This document shows, one piece after another, positions 1 to 6,975 of a stretch of 14,890 nt of DNA. The notes beneath the pieces were generated by a model. The model did no database searches. It was not told where the DNA came from and was given only the letters and a program-made list of their open reading frames with translations. The position numbers and the translations under genes were made by a program. Every line of letters begins with the position of its first letter. Position 1 is the stretch's first letter. The stretch is from contig DASQSI010000118.1 in the NCBI GenBank assembly GCA_035642415.1, positions 1-14,890 of the forward strand, in the 5' to 3' direction. The DNA comes from Rubrobacter_F sp035642415. Lineage in GTDB: Bacteria > Actinomycetota > Rubrobacteria > Rubrobacterales > Rubrobacteraceae.

Positions 1-579
1 AGAGAAGATCAGTACGCGAGAAGACAGCATCTCCGTGAACTCGCCCTGCCAGAAAGGCGAGTTCACGGAAAGAGCCAGCATGTGCGGCACGTACTCCCGG
101 AGGCGATTGAAGAGGTAGATGGCCTTATCCCGCCCTTGCACAGCATAGTGTGTGTGTAGCCCGAAGGTGTTGTTGCGCCGAATAAGCCAGCCGAGCTTGT
201 CTTCGAGGCGCCGGTAGTGTGGCTCGTCTATGATCTGTTGCTCACGCCAATCCCCGATGGGATGAGTCCCGCTCGTACCGAGCACGCGCCCTAAATGCTG
301 CGCCTCTACGAGGAGGTATCGCCGCCTCGCCACCAGGTCCTTAAGCACCTCGGATGGCTCCTCGTGAACGTTGGTGTTCGACTCGATCTCGCAGTCTATG
401 AGCTCTCCGGTGTAGTGGCCTTCGGGAACCCTGCTTAGTATCTTTTGGGCGCCACCGGCTAGCTTCATCGATTGGGGGTCCGCGAGCCAGAGCTCTTCTT
501 CGGCGCCGAAGGTACCTTCGGGAATGTACTTCTCGAAGGCGTCTTCGGGGATCAGGGGTGGTCTGTGGGTGCCGGTCAA
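1..579 (-). CDS. Carboxylate-amine ligase, GCS2/YbdK family (5' part only)
   Basis: The N-terminal 193 residues are visible; the C-terminal part lies beyond the left edge. The family forms gamma-glutamyl-type amide bonds using ATP (glutamate-cysteine ligase type 2, YbdK and EgtA belong to it), in the cytoplasm. Motifs in order: GTFGAEEELWL near residues 22-32, then E-L-I-D-C-E-I-E-S-N-T (acidic substrate/Mg region, about 55-65), GTSGTHPIGDW about 95-105, NNTFGLHTHYAV about 130-141, and LALSVNSPFWQG about 170-181. These match the conserved EEE, THP, HVHVG-like and ANSPFW blocks of the family. The start chosen is TTG at 579, because a GAGGA ribosome site lies just upstream and the EEE motif follows at the usual short distance. 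It is transcribed divergently from the peroxiredoxin locus. The natural substrate cannot be told from this fragment; gamma-glutamylcysteine synthesis is one possibility. Confidence 0.88.
   Translation of the reverse strand, partial: MTGTHRPPLIPEDAFEKYIPEGTFGAEEELWLADPQSMKLAGGAQKILSRVPEGHYTGELIDCEIESNTNVHEEPSEVLKDLVARRRYLLVEAQHLGRVLGTSGTHPIGDWREQQIIDEPHYRRLEDKLGWLIRRNNTFGLHTHYAVQGRDKAIYLFNRLREYVPHMLALSVNSPFWQGEFTEMLSSRVLIFS
32..69. repeat. Perfect 14-bp inverted repeat inside the ligase gene
   Basis: Arms 32-45 (TCCGTGAACTCGCC) and 56-69 are exact reverse complements around a 10-base loop. It lies wholly in coding sequence, over the codons of the NSPFW-QGEF block. No T-run follows on either strand, so it is not an obvious terminator. 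It could form a stable mRNA hairpin; no function is assigned. Confidence 0.8.
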
Positions 580-681
580 GGCCTATCCTCGCTAGTCTCG
601 GTTACGCTCTCCATGGTTGGCCACGGCGTGAGGTACTGTAGGGACGTTCTTCCTGCCTTTCGTCTGCTGCGTCGGGACCTA

Positions 682-716
682 ATTCTACCCGTCAGGACGT
701 TGAAGAGGGGTAGAAT
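682..716. promoter_or_regulatory. Divergent promoter pair with mirrored GGGTAGAAT boxes
   Basis: ATTCTACCC (682-690) and GGGTAGAAT (708-716) are a perfect 9-bp inverted repeat separated by 17 bp, placed between the divergent ligase (start 579) and peroxiredoxin (start 749). Each arm reads TAGAAT, a -10-like hexamer, on the strand pointing to its own gene. I therefore read it as two outward-facing promoters, each with a G-rich extended -10. No good -35 box is visible for either. The same GGGTA(G/T)AAT box occurs at 2270-2278 and 11838-11846. A dimeric-repressor operator is an alternative reading of the symmetry. Confidence 0.55.
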
Positions 717-748
717 ACCGAGTATAGAGGAGCAGAGAGGAGGCTTAC

Positions 749-1200
749 GTGGCCGCAGAGGTTGGACAGAAGCCCCTGGATTTCACGCTACCGACGGAGA
801 GCTGGGATCGCGAGGTGTCGCTCGAGAGTGCGAGTTAGGAGGGCCGGTCGTTTTGTTCTTCTACCCCGGAGACTGGTCGAGGGTGTGTACGGACCAGATG
901 GGCCAGCTGCAGCAGGAGGTCGGGCGTTTCGAGGAGAATGGTGCGAAGATCATGGGTATAAGCGTAGGCTCGCCCTGGTCGCACAGGGCGTGGGCCGAAG
1001 AGAGGGGCATCGAATTCCCCTTGCTCTCGGACTTCCAGCGCGAGGTCGTCGAGGACTACGGGATAAAACACGAGGGAGGCTTCCCCGAGCGAGCGTACTT
1101 CGTCATAGACAGAGAGGGCATCGTACAGAAGATCGAGGACTCCCCCAGCGACCAGCCGGAAGTAGTAACCGTCCTCGAAGATCTGGAGAAGGCGCTCTAG
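749..1200 (+). pseudogene. Peroxiredoxin (AhpC/TSA, Bcp/AhpE-like) broken by a frameshift
   Basis: This is a thiol peroxidase that would reduce peroxides in the cytoplasm. The natural start is GTG 749: AGGAGG at 738-743 sits 5 nt upstream, and the reading frame gives the family N-terminus AAEVGQKPLDFTLPTESWD. That frame hits TAG at 836-838. The remainder, starting with GGPVVLFFYPGDWSRVCTDQ and running through PLLSDFQ and the GGFPERAYFVID core to the stop at 1198-1200, lies in the -1 frame. A 2-base gain or 1-base loss between about 820 and 838 explains the break; removing two bases restores the usual VSL-x6-PVVLFF spacing. The peroxidatic Cys is in VCTDQ, and I see no second resolving Cys in the core, so it would be a 1-Cys type. 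An uninterrupted frame runs from 472 to 1200, but its upstream part is antisense to the ligase and not protein-like. Sequencing error is possible, because the rest of the gene is well conserved. Confidence 0.8.
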
Positions 1201-1222
1201 CAAACTCCTTGAACGCCGTCTG

Positions 1223-2116
1223 ATGACGGAGGGAAGCACTCATAGGCCGGACGTTTCGCCACCAGAGGTCGCCTCTGCGGTGGCGAGTGCTCTGTTTCTA
1301 GGTTATAGCGCGCCGATGCCGGGGGTTGACTCCCGCTACTCGGACGGGATGGTGGCCCACGAGGCACGCCTACTCGGCATCCCTGCTCTCGCAGCTTCCG
1401 CCTCTGGAGCTGCCGGGCACGGGGTAGGAGAGGCTGTTCTGGAGTCCATCTTCGGTTCTCGCTCCGTTGGCGGGTATCCGGATTTGAGAGCGGCGGGATA
1501 CCTGGTGCCGCTTGCGCGCGCGGCGCTGCTCGGTGAACGTTTGGGGAAGGTCTTGGCTGGGCTCTCGCACGAAGATGCCCGGGTCTTCGCCCGGGCGCTT
1601 GAGGCGGCCGGGCCGTATTACTCTCAAGCACTTGCCAGGTCGCTCGACGTTACCTTGGGGGCGGGCCGGGATGCAACGCTCTGGGATGCGATGCGCTTCG
1701 CCGCCGACCAGGACCCGATAGCTCGTGAGTACGCCCGTAACTTCGAGATCACGCGTGATCTCGCGCGGCCCTCACTCTCCTCCGCGCTGGCCCGTGTCGA
1801 GGCGGCTCGACCCGCGCTAGTGCAGGCGTACCTGGAGGTTCTTTCGGAGGTGCCGGACCTCGACGTGATAAGCAGGGCTGGCCGCAGGGAAGCAGAGGAG
1901 GTCTCGCGCATGGCGCACGGCGTTCTAAAAACCGGTGGTGTGCACTCACGTCGGGGCTTGCAGGCCATAGCAAACTTCGACGGTCTCTTGCGCTCCGACA
2001 CGCGCCTAAAACCCACGGCGTCCGAAACGCCTATCGTAGCTGCGGCCTTTCTCGTCTCCCTCGAGTACGGCGTAGGGTTCCTTAGCCATCGTATTCGTCC
2101 AGCACCAGGACGATAA
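1223..2116 (+). CDS. CitG-like protein (triphosphoribosyl-dephospho-CoA synthase family)
   Basis: The 297-residue protein resembles the stand-alone CitG family (COG1767-type), whose characterised members join ATP and dephospho-CoA to make the prosthetic-group precursor of citrate or malonate lyase. Matching blocks are: GYSAPMPGVDSRYSD near residues 28-42 (the family's KPGNV-R region); GGYPDLRAAGYLVPLA about 83-98, where bacterial enzymes have GGNTNLG; DPIAREYARNFEITRD about 167-182; PDLDVISRAGRREAEEVS about 214-231; and KPTASETPIVAAAFL near the C-terminus, where TAD is usual. Several catalytic-region residues are therefore changed. Only 22 bp separate it from the peroxiredoxin stop, and ATG 1223 has no clear ribosome site, so co-transcription is likely. 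No citrate or malonate lyase subunits are present here. The biochemical role is unproven; it may serve another pathway, as in archaeal homologues. Confidence 0.62.
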   Translation: MTEGSTHRPDVSPPEVASAVASALFLGYSAPMPGVDSRYSDGMVAHEARLLGIPALAASASGAAGHGVGEAVLESIFGSRSVGGYPDLRAAGYLVPLARAALLGERLGKVLAGLSHEDARVFARALEAAGPYYSQALARSLDVTLGAGRDATLWDAMRFAADQDPIAREYARNFEITRDLARPSLSSALARVEAARPALVQAYLEVLSEVPDLDVISRAGRREAEEVSRMAHGVLKTGGVHSRRGLQAIANFDGLLRSDTRLKPTASETPIVAAAFLVSLEYGVGFLSHRIRPAPGR

Positions 2117-2251
2117 CTTCTCACGCGAGCGCGGCGGCTTTAGCTGACCACCGGCACCCGTGTATACCGAGAGGAGGGACGAAAATAGTGTCTCCGTTGC
2201 TCGGGCACGAGCCTCAGCGCTTGCTAACGTGTAGATGAGCAGCTCTTACAG

Positions 2252-2278
2252 TTGATCGCACGTCTTTTGGGGTAGAAT
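2252..2278 (+). promoter_or_regulatory. Promoter of the CbiX/DR2241 unit
   Basis: TTGATC at 2252-2257 and TAGAAT at 2273-2278 are separated by 15 bp, a short spacer. The -10 sits in the recurring extended box GGGTAGAAT (2270-2278), which probably compensates. Transcription would begin near 2285, giving a leader of roughly 48 nt before the GTG at 2333. Apart from this promoter I see nothing in 2117-2332. Confidence 0.55.
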
Positions 2279-2332
2279 CTTTTTGTTAGCGCGACCGACG
2301 AGTAGTGTGGCTGTAGAGGAGGTACCCCGAGC

Positions 2333-3109
2333 GTGAAGGCTCTCGTTATCGTGGGGCACGGATCTCACCTAAGCGAGGATTCCAGCCTGCCGGTATACAA
2401 GCACGCGGCGCGTATCCGGGAGCGGTACGCCGAGGAGTACGACGAGGTTATCGAGTGCTTCTGGAAGGAGGAGCCTTCCATGCGCCACGTCTTCGACACC
2501 GTCGAGGCACAGGAGGCCTACGTGGTGCCGGCCTTCATATCGGAAGGGTACTTCACCCAGCAGGTAATACCGCGTGAGCTCGGGCTGACGGGCGCCGTTA
2601 CCCGCAAGGGCGGCAAGATAGTGCGCTATGCCGGGCCTTTGGGGACGTTCGAAGGGATGGCGGACGTAATCGTGGAGCGGGCGGAGGACCTGCTCTATGA
2701 CAAGAGGGTCCCTCCGGGTAGTCGGGCGCTCGTCCTGGTCGGTCACGGTACCGACTTGAACGAGAGTTCCGGCGGGGTCATCTACCTCAACGCCAACCGC
2801 ATAAAGAGACGCAACCTCTACGACCTCGTAGAGGTCGGGTTTCTGGATCAGGACCCAAAGATCGGTGACGTCGTGGAGAACGTCGAGGCGGAGAACATCG
2901 TCTTGATCCCCGTGTTTATTGCCGAGGGTTGGCACACCCGCGAAACCATCCCTGAAGACCTGGGTCTCACCGGCGAGGTAACCGTCAGAGCCACCTCTAG
3001 CGGCCGCAAGACCATCTTCTACGGTGCGCCGGTTGGCACCCATCCTTCTATGGCGGACTTGATTGCTGCTCGCGCTCGGGAGACAGAGGTTGTCCGAAAC
3101 GTCTCCTGA
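2333..3109 (+). CDS. Tandem CbiX/SirB-like chelatase (N-terminal half of a DR2241-type protein)
   Basis: The protein has 258 residues with two CbiX-like repeats. CbiX enzymes insert cobalt or iron into sirohydrochlorin in cobalamin or siroheme synthesis, in the cytoplasm. Repeat 1 begins KALVIVGHGSHL and has VVPAFISEGYFTQQVIPREL; repeat 2 begins RALVLVGHGTDL (about residue 130) and has LIPVFIAEGWHTRETIPEDL. Each keeps the metal-site histidine of GHG. The second active-site histidine survives only in repeat 2 (EGWHT); repeat 1 has EGYFT. The start is GTG 2333, with AGGAGGT at 2317-2323. The next gene overlaps its end by 20 nt and encodes the iron-sulfur part that Deinococcus DR2241 carries in the same chain. 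The substrate is not established; a role in tetrapyrrole metallation is inferred from the fold family. Confidence 0.82.
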   Translation: MKALVIVGHGSHLSEDSSLPVYKHAARIRERYAEEYDEVIECFWKEEPSMRHVFDTVEAQEAYVVPAFISEGYFTQQVIPRELGLTGAVTRKGGKIVRYAGPLGTFEGMADVIVERAEDLLYDKRVPPGSRALVLVGHGTDLNESSGGVIYLNANRIKRRNLYDLVEVGFLDQDPKIGDVVENVEAENIVLIPVFIAEGWHTRETIPEDLGLTGEVTVRATSSGRKTIFYGAPVGTHPSMADLIAARARETEVVRNVS

Positions 3110-3941
3110 CATTTCTGTCGAAGTGCTCAACGTTGCGGCTGCCTCCCGGGAGGCGTTTGCTGCCTGGGTAGACGAGGCTCCCGACGCACGGACCTTCGGC
3201 CAGGTTCTCATCCGTCCGTCTCCATCGGGGGGCTACTGTTTGCGTCACAGTGCCGACGCAGAGACCGTGAACCTGCGGTTTTATAACAATCCCTGGGACG
3301 CGCGGGAGATCGCCAGGCTCACCGAGTTTGGGGAGCACCGGCCGCTCAAAAGTTCTCCTAACCTCCGGCGGGGTTGGGAGTTGCGGGTGTCGAATACAGC
3401 AGAGCTGGCAGTAGCGATGAACTACCTGTACCCGGCGGGAATCGTACACTGGTACCTCTACCGTGAGGGGAGGCTAAGGATAACCAATTACCGCGAGAAC
3501 GCCGCACGTCAGAGCGGCATCTACAAGCGAATCCAACACCTCTCGGATGAAGGGGTCCAGAACGCCGCTAAAGCTTGCTGCGAAGACGCGGTTTGCCTCA
3601 AAAAAACCCTCTGGAGCGTAGACGCCGAGACTCCTTTGGAAATGGACCGGGGAGAAGGTGAGATCCCCTGCCCCGAACCGTGCAGCGTCTTCGTCTCCTT
3701 CGCCCGGCATACAAGACTTTTCGAGCGTGAGGAGAAACGCAACCTTGACGCCGCCGGCTTCTCCCCGAGTGAAAAAGAGGATCTCGCTGCTCTCGTCGAG
3801 GCTGGTGCGGCCGGTGTGATCAGGTTTGCCCGCGAGGCTGAGTTCGAGAAGTCGCTGAACGAGCGCCGGCTGCGCTACCGCAAGCTAACGCTTCTACCCA
3901 AGCTGCGTCCCGCGCAGGGCACGACGAACCACGAAGGTTAG
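3090..3941 (+). CDS. 4Fe-4S protein matching the C-terminal domains of DR2241
   Basis: The 283-residue protein appears to correspond to the iron-sulfur and stabilising domains of the DR2241 family. Likely cluster ligands are in C-C-E-D-A-V-C (Cys163, 164, 169) and C-P-E-P-C (Cys194, 198), followed by SVFVSFARH. The N-terminal third has RPSPSGGYCLRH and the turn NLRFYNNPWDAREIARL, and a later block reads AMNYLYPAGIVHWYLY. The chosen start is TTG 3090, behind GGGAGACAGAGG and overlapping the chelatase gene by 20 nt, so the two are translationally coupled and probably form one complex. The frame is open back to TTG 3063. A possible terminator follows at 3949-3967. The biochemical function of DR2241-type proteins is not settled. 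Pairing with a CbiX-like partner suggests redox-linked tetrapyrrole or metal chemistry. Confidence 0.75.
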   Translation: MSETSPDISVEVLNVAAASREAFAAWVDEAPDARTFGQVLIRPSPSGGYCLRHSADAETVNLRFYNNPWDAREIARLTEFGEHRPLKSSPNLRRGWELRVSNTAELAVAMNYLYPAGIVHWYLYREGRLRITNYRENAARQSGIYKRIQHLSDEGVQNAAKACCEDAVCLKKTLWSVDAETPLEMDRGEGEIPCPEPCSVFVSFARHTRLFEREEKRNLDAAGFSPSEKEDLAALVEAGAAGVIRFAREAEFEKSLNERRLRYRKLTLLPKLRPAQGTTNHEG

Positions 3942-3948
3942 CGCTCCC

Positions 3949-3967
3949 GGCCAGACGGCTGGTTTTT
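3949..3967 (+). terminator. Possible intrinsic terminator after the DR2241-type unit
   Basis: GGCCAG (3949-3954), loop ACGG, then CTGGTT (3959-3964) form a 6-bp stem that includes two G-U pairs. A five-T run (3963-3967) overlaps the foot of the stem. The hairpin is short, so this is a moderate call, but it sits directly behind the stop at 3941. Confidence 0.45.
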
Positions 3968-4023
3968 CGGCGCCGGATAGTGGGTAATAAGTCCTCGCGA
4001 ATTTCGAAATACGGAGGTTGAAG

Positions 4024-4722
4024 ATGATCGGCAGGGTTGCTAAAACAGCCGTGAAGACGGAGACGGGTAGGAGGGCTGGTAAGCTCGGCACGAGGGCTGC
4101 CGCGAAGGCGGGTAAGGGTGTCGGGCGGCTCGCCCTCAAGGGAGGCAAGGTCGAAGCCGGGCTTGCCAGGCGAGCCCTGAGCCCTCGAGAACCTGCGACT
4201 ACCCGCTATCTGAAATACGGGTTCTTCGCCTTCGTGGGCCTCGTGGTTGGCATTATCGTCGCCCGTTCGGGAGAGAGGGAGGTAGCCGGCCGGCGCGACG
4301 AAACTTGGGGCGCAGGCTCTCCGCTAGGAACTATAGGCGGCTCCACTGCGGAAATGGTCTCCGATCCTGCCAAGCCCCAACGACCGGAGGATCCGAATCG
4401 CACCGGAACAGAGCGAGAATATTCCGACCCTTCCGCAGGACCTCTCATTGGCCGTCAGCACCACCCTGGCAGGGTGGATATCCCCGAGCAGCAAGAGGAG
4501 GTCGAGAACCGCATCCGGACCCGCATCGGGGAGGATCCGCGCACTTTGATGATCCCTCGGGTCAACGTCGAGGTCAACGATGGGGTAGCGGAACTTCGGG
4601 GTGAGGCGCCCTCCGAGGAGGCTAAGGCGGCTGCCGGCGATATCGCCGCGAACATCGAAGGCGTCTACGAGGTCCGCAACCTCCTCACCGTCAATCCAGA
4701 GAGCCCAACCAGGAGCGACTAG
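4024..4722 (+). CDS. Membrane-anchored BON-domain protein
   Basis: The protein has 232 residues. The start is ATG 4024, because GGAGG at 4013-4017 leaves a 6-nt spacer; a TTG at 4018 abuts the ribosome site and is unlikely. The N-terminal 60 residues are very basic and Ala/Gly/Lys-rich. One transmembrane segment follows (about 63-82, YGFFAFVGLVVGIIVARS), then a Pro/Gly/acidic linker, and a BON domain from about 155 to 226. The BON features are the helix EVENRIRTRIGED, the strand VNVEVNDGVAELRGE and the closing block AANIEGVYEVRNLLTV. BON domains bind membranes or phospholipids and occur in stress-related and envelope proteins. The positive-inside rule puts the basic tail in the cytoplasm and BON outside. 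The exact role is unknown. It stands alone, between a possible terminator upstream and a convergent hairpin downstream. Confidence 0.8.
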   Translation: MIGRVAKTAVKTETGRRAGKLGTRAAAKAGKGVGRLALKGGKVEAGLARRALSPREPATTRYLKYGFFAFVGLVVGIIVARSGEREVAGRRDETWGAGSPLGTIGGSTAEMVSDPAKPQRPEDPNRTGTEREYSDPSAGPLIGRQHHPGRVDIPEQQEEVENRIRTRIGEDPRTLMIPRVNVEVNDGVAELRGEAPSEEAKAAAGDIAANIEGVYEVRNLLTVNPESPTRSD

Positions 4723-4726
4723 ACCG

Positions 4727-4758
4727 TCGGGGAGGAGCCGGACCTGCCTCCTCCCCGA
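4727..4758. terminator. Convergent hairpin between the BON gene and phosphomannomutase
   Basis: TCGGGGAGGAG (4727-4737) and CTCCTCCCCGA (4748-4758) pair perfectly over 11 bp with a 10-base loop. It starts 5 bases after the BON stop and lies 34 bases past the stop of the opposing gene. There is no T-run, so it may act as a bidirectional barrier with another factor rather than as a classic intrinsic terminator. Confidence 0.6.
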
Positions 4759-4791
4759 TCTCGGTAACTCACCGAAAGGCGATCGCCGAGT

Positions 4792-6147
4792 TTAGCCGCG
4801 CATCAGTTCGAGGATCGCATCGCGTTCCCGCTCCATGGTGGCGCGGTCGCTGGCTTCGACGTTCAGGCGGAGCAGAGGCTCTGTATTCGACGGCCTGAGG
4901 TTGAACCACCAGTCCCCGAAGTCCACGGTGAGGCCGTCGAGATGGTCTATCTTGGCGTCTTCTCGTTCCGCATAATGTTCTTCTAGCTTTTCCAGCGTGG
5001 CGGTTTGATCTTCAACTTCGGAGTTGATCTCCCCGGAGCGGACGTAGGGGTCTATGGGGGCGAGTAGATCGGAGAGAGGATCCTGCTGACGGCCGACGAG
5101 CTCGGCGACAGTGAGCATGGCGATTATCCCTGAGTCGGCGAAGTAGTTGTCCCTAAAGTAGAAGTGACCGGAGTGCTCCCCGCCGAAAGCGGCGTTGTTC
5201 GAGCGCATTTGAGGCTTGATAATCGAGTGCCCCGCTTTGGTACGAATCGGCCGTCCACCCTCGCTCCGCACCAACTCTGGCAGCGCCTTCGAGCAGACCG
5301 CACTATAGATGATGGCCGCCCCGGGTTCCTTTTCGAGCACGTTCTTGGCGACTAGGGCAGCAAGCAGGTCGCCGGACATCGTAACTCCCTTCTCATCTAC
5401 AATGAAGACCCTATCCGCATCTCCGTCGAAGGCGGCACCGAAGTCCGCCCCTTCAGCGATAACCCTTTGTTGGAGCTCCTCCATGTTCTCGGGCTCAATG
5501 GGGTTCGGAGGATGGTTCGGGAACGAGCCATCAAGCTCGAAGTACATCGGCACGTACTCGAAGGGTAAGCCCTCAAAGATAGGCGGGAGCATCTTGCCTG
5601 CCATACCGTTGCCCGCGTCCACGACTATCTTTAGGGGTCTCAAGCCCTCCGTGTTTATGAAGCTTAGGCAATGCTTGGCGTATTCGGCCGTTATGTCGTC
5701 TTCCTCGACGGATCCTGAGTACTCCTGCGGCTGGGGAAGCTCGTCAGATAAGATAAGATCTCGGATCTGGAAGATGCCTTCGTCACCTGAGAGGGCAATG
5801 GCATCCTCGCGGCAGAGCTTCAGGCCGTTGTACTCCTTCGGGTTGTGCGAGGCTGTAATCATAGCTCCGCCCGGTTCTTCGAGGTGCCCGACCGCGAAGT
5901 AAAGGGCATCCGTGGATACGAGCCCTATGTCCAAAATATCCGCCCCAGCCTCGGTCACGCCCCGGATAAACGCTTCCTCCAAAGTCTCGCCAGACAGGCG
6001 CATGTCGCGTCCGACGACCACGCGGGAACCCGAAAGGTTAAGGTAGTTAACATAGGCACGCCCGATCTTTTGGACCACATCCTCGTCCAAGGTGTCGGGA
6101 TAGATGCCCCGGATGTCGTAGGCCTTGAAGATTGATTCATCGATCAT
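4792..6147 (-). CDS. Phosphomannomutase/phosphoglucomutase
   Basis: The enzyme has 451 residues and the full four-domain alpha-D-phosphohexomutase architecture. It interconverts the 1- and 6-phosphates of mannose or glucose in the cytoplasm, feeding nucleotide-sugar and cell-envelope polysaccharide synthesis. Landmarks are FKAYDIRGIYP at the N-terminus, VVVGRDMRLSG about 43-53, the phosphoserine loop TASHNPKEYNGLKL with catalytic Ser100, the Mg loop AFDGDADRVFIVD about 238-250, the sugar-specificity loop GGEHSGHFYFRD about 318-330, and the phosphate-binding RPSNTEPLLRLNVE near residue 420. GEHSGH is the loop typical of dual PMM/PGM enzymes. Start ATG 6147 has AGGA close upstream. The gene stands alone, facing the BON gene. 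All catalytic elements are present, so activity is expected; glucose versus mannose preference cannot be fixed from sequence alone. Confidence 0.93.
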   Translation of the reverse strand: MIDESIFKAYDIRGIYPDTLDEDVVQKIGRAYVNYLNLSGSRVVVGRDMRLSGETLEEAFIRGVTEAGADILDIGLVSTDALYFAVGHLEEPGGAMITASHNPKEYNGLKLCREDAIALSGDEGIFQIRDLILSDELPQPQEYSGSVEEDDITAEYAKHCLSFINTEGLRPLKIVVDAGNGMAGKMLPPIFEGLPFEYVPMYFELDGSFPNHPPNPIEPENMEELQQRVIAEGADFGAAFDGDADRVFIVDEKGVTMSGDLLAALVAKNVLEKEPGAAIIYSAVCSKALPELVRSEGGRPIRTKAGHSIIKPQMRSNNAAFGGEHSGHFYFRDNYFADSGIIAMLTVAELVGRQQDPLSDLLAPIDPYVRSGEINSEVEDQTATLEKLEEHYAEREDAKIDHLDGLTVDFGDWWFNLRPSNTEPLLRLNVEASDRATMERERDAILELMRG

Positions 6148-6253
6148 CGCTTTTCCTGTACCTCCGAGTCATCTCGAAACGGTCTCATATTTCTTGATAT
6201 CGTTCGCTGCAGGCCATGAGGCTCTGCGTCTTCGGTACAATATCGAACTATGG

Positions 6254-6880
6254 TTGTTCGTGCAGACGGCCTCGGCCTTCCCTGACTTGGCGGGCACGCG
6301 TTTTGCCGGGCTGGCGGCCGTTTTGTACGGTACGCTTTTTCTCGCGGCCGTGGTTTTTAGCGCGCTCAGGGATCGAAACCTCTCCATGCTGGGTGGTTCG
6401 CCGTTCTTGAGCCTCTGCGTGGGCGGGGTCACAGCCTGTGGTACGGTGTCTTTGAGTATCTTTCTCTACCGCTTGTCGCCGGTTGTACAAACGCTCTCCG
6501 ACGAGCTTGCCCCGCGTCTGGTAGACGGTGCTAGTAAAAGCGAACTCATTTTGGTCTCGGTGTTCTCCGGTGTTGGGGAGGAGGCCTTTTCCCGTGGTGC
6601 ATTGCAGCCCGAACTGGGGCTCGTAGCCACTTCGGTTCTCTTTGGCGCTCTACATGTGGTTCCCAAGCGTCGGTTCTTCGTGTGGACGCTGCTTTCGGTT
6701 GGGGCAGGCTTTCTTTTTGGCTTTCTCTACGAACGTACAGGAGGTCTTTTGGCCCCGACGACGGCTCACGTTCTGCACAATGCCGCAACACTTTTGCTCC
6801 GGAAGCGTTCCCGCCTGGAACTGTTTCGTGCGCTCGAAGAGGCCACGGTGGGAAACTACGCGGCGCGAGGGGAAGGATGA
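6254..6880 (+). CDS. CPBP-family intramembrane metalloprotease
   Basis: This is a multi-pass membrane protein of about 208 residues with the CPBP/CAAX-protease (Abi) signature. The signature comprises GVGEEAFSRG (Glu109, Glu110, Arg114), FGALHV (His134), and H-V-L-H-N-A, whose second His (175) aligns with the last motif. Members cleave peptides within membranes or protect against self-made bacteriocins. About five or six hydrophobic segments are visible, the first around AGLAAVLYGTLFLAAVVFSA. The start is uncertain: the frame is open back to 6125, overlapping the divergent mutase, but no ribosome site is seen. I prefer TTG 6254 (or GTG 6260), just downstream of a TACAAT -10-like hexamer at 6236-6241, which would make the transcript nearly leaderless. 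The stop overlaps the next small ORF as ATGA. The substrate is unknown. Confidence 0.75.
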   Translation: MFVQTASAFPDLAGTRFAGLAAVLYGTLFLAAVVFSALRDRNLSMLGGSPFLSLCVGGVTACGTVSLSIFLYRLSPVVQTLSDELAPRLVDGASKSELILVSVFSGVGEEAFSRGALQPELGLVATSVLFGALHVVPKRRFFVWTLLSVGAGFLFGFLYERTGGLLAPTTAHVLHNAATLLLRKRSRLELFRALEEATVGNYAARGEG

Positions 6881-6975
6881 TCACGCTACCCAACACCGAC
6901 TCCAAGGCGGATCGCCGCTGGTCGTTGTACGTACTCGTGGCGGTGGTGCTGGTGGCGTTAGCGTTAGGCGTCTAG
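6877..6975 (+). CDS. 32-residue single-pass membrane ORF, possibly the 5' end of a decayed gene
   Basis: ATG 6877 overlaps the CPBP stop as ATGA, behind AGGGGAAGG. It encodes MITLPNTDSKADRRW followed by one hydrophobic segment (LYVLVAVVLVALALGV), then TAG. It may be a genuine tiny membrane protein coupled to the protease. Alternatively, TAG 6973 is a nonsense mutation: reading on in the same frame gives AFLRAENFSWE, a natural continuation after a membrane anchor, and decayed coding sequence follows to 7273. I lean to the second view. Confidence 0.45.
   Translation: MITLPNTDSKADRRWSLYVLVAVVLVALALGV

Noticed and set aside
472..748. The upstream part of the long open frame running to 1200
   Set aside because: It is antisense to the clearly coding ligase and then crosses the divergent promoter; the peptide has no peroxiredoxin character, and the true start at 749 is in another frame.
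5164..6135. Several plus-strand ORFs inside the mutase gene
   Set aside because: They are shadows of a full-length, motif-complete phosphohexomutase on the minus strand.
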